Translations under genes and position numbers: made by a program
Notes under the pieces: model-generated
The model's database searches: none
What the model was told of the DNA's origin: nothing
What the model saw: the letters and a program-made list of their open reading frames with translations, nothing else
Part shown: in pieces, positions 11,113-24,000 of the stretch
Position numbering within the stretch: the stretch's first letter is position 1
Layout: each line of letters begins with the position of its first letter
Source of the DNA: Onchocerca lupi
Lineage: Eukaryota > Nematoda > Chromadorea > Rhabditida > Onchocercidae
Direction: 5' to 3'
DNA: 64,000 nucleotides
Assembly (NCBI GenBank): GCA_028564675.1
Contig: JAOVVO010000014.1
Location: 186,001-250,000 of the forward strand

Positions 11113-14100
11113 CTATCAATAACTAAACTGATTAAATAATTGTACAAAATAAGCAAATGTTAAGAGAATCTTAGAAGCACAGTTTACAACAAAATTAGTG
11201 CAAAAATAATTTAGTAAATTTTATAAGGTTTCAGTAATGCTCAAAAATGAAATATTCAGTTGCTCATGTCAAGTACCTTCAATTCCTGTCTGATGGCATT
11301 GTGATATGAATGCAGGTTATTCTAAAAGTCACGATTAAAATTGTAAAAATACAAACTTTGAGAAGTTTTATAATACGAACATTAGTTGAAAATATAAATT
11401 TATTTTGTAAAACAACTCAATTAAAAAGGCGCGTCATCGTAAGAGCAAAAGACTTCTAAAGAGACTTATTAGCTTTATAAAGAAGGGAAAGAGAGCAATT
11501 CGGAGTGGATTTTTCCAGCGATAAATATATGACGACACTAGCACTCGAAGCAATGGGTATAAAAATTGCCTTCAAACCTATAAATGTTTGATCAATATGA
11601 GGAGAAGGAAAGGCATGAAAGATCTTCGAGGCTTAAATAAACCTGGATTGATGACTATATTTCTAGCAGCAGAGCACTGGAAATGTATGGCAAATACATT
11701 AAATCCTATCTCACAAAATCAAAAAAGTATCGTAAATTTAATTATTGCTGTTGAAAGCAATAAAATCCACGTAAATTCAATATGAACTTTAAGTTCAAAT
11801 TTGCATTTCTTGAATGTGTTGAAAAAAAAAGCAAACTTTATGCAGCATCAATATATTGAACAAAACAAGCTGATATCATAATGTATTAAACCATTGTTAT
11901 TTTAATTAGCTCTAATAAACAAAGATAATCAGAAAGATAAGGATTTGATCATAATAACTATTCTTTTCTTAGCCGAAGGTAGCTTAAAAAATTAACACTC
12001 GAAACTTTCTTTTCTCGATTTTTAAGAATTTCGAATTTAAGCTAAGTTAAATTAGAATGGGATAGTATTTTGCAGTATGCATTTCTGCATATAGCATTAA
12101 TAAAGTTTGACATAATCGTTGTAGATTTCCTGATACCTTCCCTGAAGCAATTATTAAATTAATTTAATTAATCGATTTATTAGCTAAGCTTGTCAGAAAT
12201 CTGCACCACTTAGTCAAAGTAGTGCTTCTCAAAATGATATACATACATGATGTAACCATCATTAGTATTTCTGGGATTTGTGTAGATCGAATAAATTAAA
12301 TTCTTATTCGTTTAATAAAGATTGAGGAGAGATTTGCTTCTTTATAATCTCAAATTCTATACTTGATTCTATAATAGCAATTTGCCTTACTTTATAATTG
12401 AATATTCGGAAGTTTGATTTGTTTTCCAATCATAGCAGAATGATAAGTTAATTAGGTCAATAAAAATTAGTTTAAAAAAGAAATAATATTTTCTTGTTAA
12501 TTTCAGAATAAATTCCCCAGATTTCTCTTCATGCCATAACTGTTTGCTGACTCGAATACTTAATTAAGTTTTATTGAATCACGTGCATGCCATTCCACTG
12601 GATTTGAATCAAAATGCAATTTATTGAAGCCAAAATGACTGAAAATTTTAAAATCATTATATGGAAACAACCATCATAAAATGTTGCTTGGCTGCCATTC
12701 TCTTATAACATATTTTATGATCGTATTTAAATCACTTATTTAAAGAAAGTTTCGAAAATCTTTTGGCAAAATTGTATTAGCTTAAATTTTCAACTCTTAT
12801 ACACATAAAAATACTAGGATAGAACTTTGGCTTCTGTAACGTTTCTCGTCATAACTGGCAAATTTTTTTGACTGTTCTAAATGTAACTTCGAACTTTTGA
12901 AAATTTCAATATTTGAAAATATTTTTAAGATTTATGCATTCGAAAAAATTTCTGAATTTTCGGATTCTCTTAGATTTTTAGTTCCGATTTCATGTTGTCA
13001 GATACTATTAATCATGTCATTGTAATGGCTAAAAATATTTTTATTTTCAATTATAATATATCAGGACTTCGTGCTTTCACCGCTATTCCGATTGATAAGT
13101 TGAATAAAATAAACGATTTCAATCTTTTTCCAAAGTATTAATAAGAAGATAAGTATTTTGCTCATTCAATGGAAGGAGTGTTGTACTGAATGTTTGAACA
13201 ATGTCAAAAGTTCATTTCAACAATTTTTACTTGTAATCATCACAGTGCACGTAACAATCGTCGTAATTAACAAATGGGAAAAAAGATAGCAATAAAGGAA
13301 ATGGAGAAGTAATTGATTGATGTGTGGAGAAAGGGAGGAAAATTATCAGCAGTAATGAAATATGCAAACGAGTAATTATGGCTAATGGCAGTAGTAACAG
13401 ATAATACTAGAGTAGTGAGTGGATTGGCAGTGATGCTAAGATTGCAGGAAAAAAATTGCATGATATAAAGACCGATGAATTGAACTTGTCATGAACTGAA
13501 AATTCTAAATATGCTTACTTCATTCTGATTTAATTTTAGCAAATTAAGCTGAAATCACAAATTATGACATTATCCTATCCAACAGTTAAACAAATTTTGC
13601 GTAATAATGGTCGAGCAGTCAATGTATTCTTCATTCTTCAACCTATCGAGCTATTCATCCAGACGAGATCGATGCAAAGTATTAGATAGATCGAAATATG
13701 TTATTAAAAAATGAGTATTATTAAAATAATTTTTGTTTAGGAATTTATCAAATGCAAAATGAAAGTTTATTTTTTTTTTTTTTACTAAAATCTATCCATT
13801 TTACTTCGAAAAAAAAAATATTTCGATTCATTTCGTTTCATTCCTTCGTTTTGTTGACAGATGACTTAACTACTATGACGATTTAAAAGACAAAGAATAT
13901 AATGTATTCAGGAAAAGACATACAAAAAATACTGAGGTAACCCTTACTATAAACAATTAAACAAATGATCAAAATTAACATTTTGAACTTGAAACAACAA
14001 ATTATAAATTTCTATCTTGCCATGAGCACCTGATTACAAACTACTTATATCACAAAATTATTGGTGGAATTGGTTTAATTTTATTAGTTTATTGGTTTAA

Positions 14101-15055
14101 TTATTAAGCACTTTTATAAGTCCATCGGAGTGGTTACAATAATGTATTATTGCTCTTCCTAATGAAAGTAATGTCAAAATTAACTGAAATTTAAATAGTG
14201 TAATTCACAATACTGATAGCTGTGTTAGTTATTGCAATTTCATTACTTTCATCATTGCTACGATTTCATTATTGTTACTATTTTTCTCATCATCAGTAAT
14301 CAATATCTTATTACGATAATGCCATTGCTATCACAGTTACTATCAAGAATGAAAGAGATCGACCAATGTTGTCAATAGGATAAGATCTCAATATTGCAAA
14401 AGCACGAAGTTTGATTATCGTTTTTCTAATAAACAGCAAATAATCTATTCTAAAACAATGTTTGTGAATAAGATGTACAGGAAAGCTCTGAAAAAAGAAG
14501 AATTATTACCAAATATGCCCAAAATCAAAAGGAATATTGAATTCGATTTGAATACACAATGGTAATAACTATAAGATCTTAAAAAGCACAATATTGAGAG
14601 ATAAACATCAATGGGCAATATCGGCAAACAAAAACAAAATATCCTGACAAAAATGTAGCGAACATATAACTCGCAACCTCAGGAATTCTTTTCATAGAAA
14701 GAAAATATTTAATAAATAAGTATGGAGCAGAAAAGAGACAGTGTTTCTAATATTTTTCGAAATGGAGGAATAAAATAACATGCAGAACGGAAGTTGCTCA
14801 GCAAATGCCAACATTAGGAAGTCCATTTAATTCGTACTTTTCTTTTGAAATTAAAAGAGAAACAAAACCGGGGAACAAAAATTCTTATCAATATTTAATA
14901 AAATTAAATAAGCTCTTTAATTATTTACAAAATTCAAAATCGGTATTATCGAATAGTTCTGATTCCATTAAATAATTAATGCATAATATTTGCTCCTGAG
15001 TTAACCTGTCATTTAAAAAAAAAACAGAGCAATTGAAACATGCATTAATTTATCC
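11113..15055. other. Long AT-rich region without a convincing gene
   Basis: This lies upstream of the UBC-17 gene and downstream of the ADAMTS stop codon. It contains simple A/T-rich sequence. At about 11430-11730 (+) there are broken, GC-richer frames that may be a decayed coding sequence (see findings). Nothing else stands out. Confidence 0.45.
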
Positions 15056-18000
15056 TCAGCATCGTCGTACATTGCATACTTCTCGTTCATATTCATTTCC
15101 AGAACACTTTCCGCCCGTACCATAACATTTGCGCACCCGTTTTCGGATACCTTTACCGCAGGTTTCAGAACATGGCGACCAATAACCCCAGCCTAAAAGT
15201 TCTGATTTGGTGCCAATGAGGATTTTTCGTTGGAGTTTCAATACCTTGGAATAATTCCTAATCTTTTACTATATAAGACTAATCATTTAAACTAGCCTTA
15301 TGATAATAAATAAATGCCAAATTTCGATAATTCTGAGTTGCAAAAATTTAGATTTACTAGATAATATACTTTCTTTATCTGTTTTAAATATTAAAACGAA
15401 TGATCATTATCTAACCGAATCTACTTATTCCTTCAGGATTACTTTTAGAATTAATATAAAAAATATTAATCATAAAAGTTCTTTTGATTAATGTAATTTC
15501 AGTGCGTGTATTGTGCTGCCAATCTATGGAAACTTATAGAAGTCAATAACAAACCAAAAATCGGTTCTTGCTTCATTTAGTCCCAAAGCGAAATAAAAAA
15601 TTTTGAATATGCTAAACTTATTACGGCATCTTTCACGATTCAATCTCACCGACTCTGTGTTGTTACCGCAAATTTCATTGGACAGTGATAGAGATACTCA
15701 TGATTAATTTTTTTATTATTTTTTAGAACATATGAAATTGAAAATAGGCGGGAGATGCTAACTAATTTTTGTTGATACGGCTGTAAAATTTTGCTTGAGC
15801 ATGAAATGTAACAGATAAACTTAGAAAGGAATGAGAGTTGAAATTTCCCGAAGAATGCACACTTTTTAGTATTGTTTTTGAAAAGGGAGAAAAATTCTGA
15901 GAAGCAATAAGGCTCATTAATTTGGAAATATCGAGAGAAGAATTTGCAACAATACAGGATCATGCTCAGCAGTTCTCGATAAGGAACCATTGCTAAATAG
16001 CCAAAACCGGCGAAAATTTCTATTCACAACGGTAGCATCGAACTGGTAGAATTCAAGAGATATTTGATAGTTGTTGCAGTGTTAGAAGTTATAACAGATA
16101 CCTGAGTGATAGTTGGAGTAGTCAAAGGTGAGATGCTAGCTAAGGTATTAGTATCAGCGGAGGAGTACTTACCTCCCCAAGAAGCAGTACTTCCTGCAGA
16201 AAATGATTTGCAATGTTTGATCATGCATGATGATGAATCTATAAATGGACCATTGCATGTTTCATGCTGACAAGTTCGAATACGCCTTTTAAAACCTCTG
16301 CCGCAAGTGACACTGCAAGCACTCCAATCGCTCCATCCAGACCATTGACCAATTGCCGTAGTTTCAGTTATCGTACATGGATCTTCGTTGCAATTCTGCT
16401 GTTCTAGACTACTTCCGAAACAGCCGTTTGCAGCAGAACACTTTCTAAAAACAATCCTTGAAACCAGCAGAGAATCGCAAGGGCAAAATTAAGGGCGCTC
16501 TTTATAAATTAACTACGAAAGTCTTGGAAGTTACTTTGTATATTATTTCGTAAATCGACTTTTTCTACGTAGTAACTAAACTTTATTCACACGTAACACG
16601 AAACGCGTATAATATAAAATCATAATCAATTTGTAACTTTCAGTTACCTTTTTCTGGTACGTATACCTTTTCCACAAGTCAAAGAACATTGTGACCAGGC
16701 TTGCCATTGCAACCATCGGGCGGTGATTTCACAAGGGCCTAAATTACATGACATCCTCGATTGTCCCGAACCATCGCATGGTTCCTGTTATTGAGAAAAA
16801 TATTTTTCAATTTATGATTTGTTTCAATATTAAAGTACCAATAACAAATTTCTCTACAAATCGGAAGACCCTCAGTCATTATCGCTCAACTTTAAAAATT
16901 ATCTTACTGGTAATTATCAACTGGCTCTTTAAGAAATCAAAAACAAAAATTTGATAATGGGACTTCCTTTAGTTTTACTATTAAATATATATTAATATAT
17001 TTATTTTTGCTATTAAATATACTAAATATACTTACTTTGGTGCAATAACGATTTCGACTCCGTATTCCAGGTCCACAGGTAACCGAGCAAGATGACCACT
17101 CGGTCCAACTACCCCAGAGACCAACTATGCCCATATTGCATGCACCCATATTACACTCCCGTGTTTCCATCGAATTCTCTAAAAAAAAAAAAAAAAAAAA
17201 AAAAACTTTCTTTTTCTAACTAAAATTCTTTAAACTAATTGTAACTTTGGCTACCATTTGATTTATCGCACTACAAACATACTGAACTAACCTTCCAGAT
17301 ATTTTAACATGTCTCATACCTCAATTAACATCCTGAACCTGAGCAATAGCAATGCGATATCTTATTGATATCCTGGTGATTTTAAGAAAGCGAAATTCAT
17401 ACCTGGACATGAGAAGGAAATTGAATTCTGCGACGAATCGGTGCACCGTCGATATCTTGCTTGCAGTCCTGTACCGCATGAAACGGAACACTGATTCCAA
17501 GAAGTCCATTCACTCCAGTTATTTTCCTGATCCGATTTTGTATCTGCACCGCATGCTGATAAATTACACTGCCTTTTCTCAGATGATGCACCTAAGCATT
17601 GATTTTTTCCATCACTGCATGACCGGATCCTGTAATCCTCAAAATATAGCTCGAAATAATCTAAAGTTTATATTGCACTCTTGAACTTCTCTTTAATTAA
17701 ATTTTTCTTTATCTAATAAATACAAAAGGTATTTAACTTTTGAACTGGTAGTGATCGAGTTTTCTAAATCTCTCATAACAACTTCCAAGGTCATCTTCAG
17801 TATTTTTATGGCACAAAACAGATCGATTATTGTTAATATTACTTAAATTCCTTTTTTTTACTTTTTTTTTGTATTTATTAAATAAATAGAAGTGTGAAAG
17901 CAATCATAAGAACAATCATCAGGATAGTTTATGAAATCGTAAGCAAAGATAATTCGAACAACCATAAGGACAACTTACAGAATATATTAACGTGTACAGT

Positions 18001-21000
18001 CTACTTCTGAATGCATCCATAAAAAATTATTAATGACATATTTATTTCCTCATTTCCAATCCCTATATATGACTTAAAATTCGATCATAAGTACTTCAAG
18101 AACTTACTGTCTAATATGATTGAGAACTTGATAATTGATTTGATGAATTTAAATCGAAAAAATTATTAAATTCATATGCAACCTTCATTGAGTTAGACAC
18201 TATCGGAAAAAATTGGAATAATTTTGTTATAAATAAGTTCAAATAATCAAAGCGCTGTTTTGTAGAAATTTTCATAAATGATTGTCACTACAATGAATAT
18301 AAATGAATGTAACAATATGATACTTAATTCTCATCTTTGTCTCCGATTATCTTCAATCGTGAATATTGGGAACTAATTCATATGCAAATACTTCCGGCCA
18401 TCTAACCTGGTTTACGTACAATGATAGGAATATGGTAAAACAACGCCCATTATAAAAAGAATCGGTTGGAGAGAAAGAATTTTTTACTCAGAACTGAATT
18501 CGATAACTCGATGATTAGTATTCTTCAATTTAATTCTTACATCCATCCCTCATTAAGCAATCATCCATAAATATTCCTGCTATCAACAACCAAAAAGAAC
18601 ATTCGATTTTGGGTGATATTCATAAGAACTATCGTTAACCTACTCGACATCGACAACCCATTCATGAACGAATAAAACTTTTATGATGATTACTATCTTT
18701 AATAGCTAATCAGAAAAAAAAAAAAGCATTTTCACGAACAGACGTGATAAAAAAAAGTGTTCGCATAAAAATACCGTTGCCTATAGCCTGTACCACATGT
18801 CTGCGAGCAGAATGACCATGTTGACCAGGATAGCCACTGAGCTCCACCGGTAGTTAATATTTTATTGGTTTCCTGATTGCATCGTTCACTGATAGTAGGG
18901 CATGATAGATCACGCGTGATTAATGCACTTTTATCACAAGACAATGGCTATAAATAAAACGATTCTGTAAATAAAAAGAGTAATAATTCGCATATTCTCT
19001 CTCTCGCCTTATTTCTGTGAATTCATCAATTCTTTCTGAAGCGACTCCACGACATCGCATTATCTCGTCTGCAATCGATATTGAATAATTTGAAAAACTA
19101 ACGAGACATTCGCCATCCAAGCAATATTTATTATTGCCACATGGAGCACCGTCTGGAAGAATATCACCAAAAAAGCGATAGTTTCGCTGGGTTCCATATC
19201 GACTTATAACATTACAAAAGACCTAAATTCGCAACAAACTACAACAGTTAAAAATGGTTCAATTCTATTAAATATAATTTTCAGTGGAATAAGTCGAAAA
19301 TTTTATCCTTCACTGCAGTACAACTGTTTAAAACTACTGATTAAAATGCTATTTTTACCTTTTCTTACTATTTGGAGATTTATTTTAAACGCAGCAAACT
19401 CTGAAATTTAATACATTTCAATATCGTATGTCAATTTCAACTGTTAGCAAAAAATTTGCTTCAAGTTGTACAATCAGTGTTATATGTTACTGTTTCTTCC
19501 GAAGCAAAATTAGGCTTAATTAAGTATTAAATGCTTAATTGCATAAAATGGGAACCTTGCATGCACGTTGTGGGTAACGAGTTAGCTGAATGCCACTTCC
19601 ACTTAAATCTGAATCATTTTTCAGTTTTTTCTGCTTCATACATTGTTTTTTGATATACTGCAAAAAACTGAATGAAGCAAATCATCATTAAATTTGCCTT
19701 ATAGACAATTCATAACTGCACTGTAGAAAGGCAACATTTGTGTATACTTTCTTTGAAAAAATCAATTCTTCGCTTCACTTATTCATTCTTCACAGCTTAA
19801 TCAAATCATATTTCATCCTGCAAATTTACCTTATTAATTGATTTGTTGGAAGAAGTGCAACGGCGATTGCATACAACTGCACGCAGTGTTGCACCCACGC
19901 ATTCTGCACCGCCATTTGCGGGTAATGGATTGCTACAGCTCCGAGTGCTTGTAGCAATACCTATGCTACCAGCTATGTTAGCGCAGTTGCACGATTGACA
20001 GGAAACTTTAGACCAGTCGGTCCATTGGCCATCAATACGCTGCAAGAGCGAAATGTTCCAAACTGATTAATGATATCCGAATAGGGCTTTAAGATTTTAA
20101 GAAAAATTGAATTCAGCATGAATTTTTCAGATACTGGTGAAAAAAATAGAATCTACCTTAATAACGAAATAATGAAAATTATGGAACAAGAAAGCAACCT
20201 AATTTCTTATTCTGTTTACAATGTAAACGATAAGCAAGGCTAGACCTATCTCTCAAATCCAGTCCAAATAAGTTAACAAGCTGTAGATCGATTAGACAGA
20301 TTCATGCATGCATGATTACATTTTCATTTCTATTTCCTCGGAAAAAGCGAAAGTAACCTTAAGTACTGCGGAAGGGCCAATTCCAGGCCAGGGCACACAT
20401 CGACCAAGTTCACACCATTTCGATGGCCCACAGAAAGTTCCCTCAAGAGCTGGATGAGAAGTAATTATTCGGCCAAATGATGATTGTCCACACCACATCA
20501 TATAGCATACACCGTCGTAATGATCCTGTCGTGGACTGATCTGAAGAATTTAAACATAAAATATTTGTTTCACGTTGGATGTATTTTTTCAAAAATTTAT
20601 CTTCATAATATAAAAGTCACAAGAAATAGATCAAAGAAACAACATTCATTAGTTTTTTTATGTCGAAAATATGAGCTTTACCAATTATATGTAAGCATCT
20701 AAATTGTTAAAATTTCTTTCATGAAGCATTTAACTTACTATTTCTCAATGAAAATCCTATTCATGCAAAACTCCTCGCTTTTATGCAATGGAATTTTCTC
20801 AGTTACTTTTTTTTTTTAAGTAACATGGACTTGATCTTGTGGACAAATCTTTCTTCTTTAATTTGTTAAATTTTTTAATTACTATCCTCAACTTAATAGA
20901 CTAGAATGGTACTGCAAAATTATTCCTTTCAGCATATTTTTCATCAACTAAAAAGATTCCTGAAAGCCTGTAGTAGCTATCATTAAAGATCGCAAACATT

Positions 21001-24000
21001 ACATGAGAATAACCAAATAGAATAGACTTTTTTAAAATTTTGTTTCTTATAGTTTTTATTTTTAAAAATTTAAACCATGATGATTAGGGAGATTCGAATA
21101 GGTGAAATAAGGTACAAACAAAGTTCAAAAGAGGTCATCCACAAACACCCGAAACAGAATTGCAGAATTTCTTTTCCATCTTCTCCTTCTCAAATACTAG
21201 TTATTCAAGGAAATATGCATTGTCAATGATTCGAAAAGAGGAAAAAACAGATTTTAATCCTATCAAATAACAAATTTATATATTCTATATAAAATCGTTT
21301 CTATTTTGCTTTTTTGAATTGCACGAGAATATTAAATACAGAGTTCTATATAAAATGAAAATTTATTTTCAAAAAAGTGCTATTTCTCAGATGAAATTGT
21401 TACATGTTGGGAATTATATCAACAAATTTCAAAAGTTTGCTTTAAGCTAAATCAGAAAAAAATCTGTTTTAAAGTTTCAGAAGTTTATTTCTACTTATCT
21501 AGAAAGAAATTTGTTTCGCCTAGAAAGATATCTGTCCCACGTTTTATTTAAAAGCAAAAGGATAAACAAAAGAAGGAACGACCTTTATGTTGAAGAAAAA
21601 AAACAATTTAAAGATTATATCATGATATATTGTTCATCAATTGATCTGAAATTTTCATACGTGTTGCATTCGAATATGCACATGTTTTTAAATAAATAAG
21701 GCAAGTAATTTAAGCTTTTCGTTTGTTTCTTCCTTTGTGAGAAATGTAATTCGTTTATTTTTTGATCTGTGGAGAACGTAGTTGCATCGCACAAATGTCG
21801 AAGTCATGATAGTGAATAATGAAATGTTTCTTCAAGCAATTTATTTCACAATACTTGTGGGTATACAATTTTTTTCTGTTATTCTGCATAGATATGGAGA
21901 TTGTCTGATTTGCCGGCTCTAAAATATGCAACATGTGATTGTACATGTGAGGAGCAATTGGTCTTTAGATCTAAACCACATAATTCTAAAGACTGACCCT
22001 GAGCTTTGTTGATGGTGAATGCAAATGCCAGTCGAATTGAGAAGTACAATCTCTTAAACTGAAATGGCATATCCGTTGGAATCACAGAAATGCGAGGAAT
22101 AAGGACATCTTCATCTTTGAAAGATCCTGTCAAGATCATTGCTTCTACGACGTTGCTCATTAATTTTTTTATTGCAAACACGTGTCGTTGCAAAGTTTTG
22201 GCTGGTTGATATTTCGCAATATGTTAATTGATACGCCGACTTTCAACTGCAATAAGTGCGGTGGCATTTCTGGCAGATCGAGTGAATTCAAAAATCCTAC
22301 TGGATAATTAACCGCTTCACCTGTTTCCTCAACAGCGTCAACAGACTTATATGTGACTGTCTCGTTTTGAATGCTAGATGTATGATATTTTTAAATTCGT
22401 CAACGTCTTTGTTCTTGGCCACAAGAATATCTCGTACACTCAGCCAATCATGATTCTTATAATTGATTTGAATATTGGGAAATGAATCAATTAAAATTAA
22501 ACAACTTAACATTTTTCAACCAGCTTTTCTTTTGAAGTTTCTTGAAGTTATGAAGTTATGAAGCAATGAAATTGCAGAAGTTATGAAGCAATGAAATTCA
22601 TTATGCGGTCATATCAACCGGCATCTTTCCTTTGCTAATTTCCAGCAATTCATGTGAGAATATCCCAACTAATCGATCGTTCTACAGCTGTAAACGCGTA
22701 TTTATAGTTAATTTTAACGTCTTTGCGTGTCTCCAAAAAGTAGAATATTTCACGCAAACATTCAATTCGTCCGCTGGTGTTAATCGAGGAACTACAGGTA
22801 ATGTTTGCCTGAAATCTCCTGCAAGCAGCATTAATGGATTCCCAAATGGATGATATTTCCATGCAAATCTTGCAGTGATCGATCAAGAGCCCTGAACGAT
22901 TTTTTGTGCGCCATTGTACATTCATTCCAAACAATAAGTTTGCATTTTGGCAATACTTCTCCATGCCGGATGTCTTGGAAATGTTGCTTGTGGGAGTCTC
23001 AATCATTTGAATGCTCAATGGCAATTTCAAAACGGAATGAGCAGTTCTTCCACCTGGTAGCAATGTTGCAGATATTCCGGATGATGCAAGGACTAAGGCT
23101 ATGCCATTTTGGGATCGAATTGTTGTCAGAATCAATCTAATTAGGAACGTTTTACCAGTTCCTGGCGCTTCTAAAAAGAAAATTTCTCCAACCCCTTACT
23201 GATAGTTTGCATTATTTGATCGTAAATGCCTTTCTGCTCAAGCGTTAGCTTAGGAATATTTGATTTTGTTCGCACGCAGTTCTACATCGAACGAATCAGT
23301 AGAAGATCGATTCGATGATGGCATTTCCAATTGATTGAGAACTTTGTTCGCGATATGAGCGAATAACATGAAGAAAGACTATAGATCAGTACAGAGTTTA
23401 TCAATGACTTAAAAAACTTGTGATAATAATACGAGACAATCTTTTGCAAATTTCATGTAAATAGCAACACGCCAAATCACTACCTTATTCGTCATTTTAA
23501 TAAAATGTCACAATCGTTTAACAATCTCGGTACTCACTGAATCCGAACAATTTACTCTATAAAATTCATTTCTGGCATACAATGGGACAGTTTAATTGTT
23601 GGTAAATGTTTGGGGGGGATTGGCATTTGGTTTTTTTCTTTTAATTTTAACCGTATCTTTTAATTTTAGTGGTATAGTCTTTTCACGTCATTCGTTCACG
23701 TTTAGATCAGTCGTATACGTCTTGGAGAAATAAAGAAAAAAATAAAGGAGGAATCAATAAACCCTCACTTAATTTTAGTTTTCACGAACGTGACACGTGA
23801 AAAAAAGTAAGTATGTCTATTTAAAAATAATGGTCTATTGAGACATAAGGTTGTTTTTTCCAAATTTGAAAAGAAGGGATGGAGAACTTCCGGAGATCCG
23901 TCAAGGATAACAGGTTGCATTTAAATTTTTATTTACATGGGTTAATTATTTATTGTTAATTACTTCTTACCAATTATTTATTATCAATTATTTATTATCA

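Noticed and set aside
17352..17684. Plus-strand ORF of 110 residues
   Set aside because: It is the antisense shadow of an ADAMTS exon encoding TSP1 repeats.
22850..23140. Plus-strand ORF of 96 residues
   Set aside because: It is the antisense shadow of the Helitron helicase remnant.
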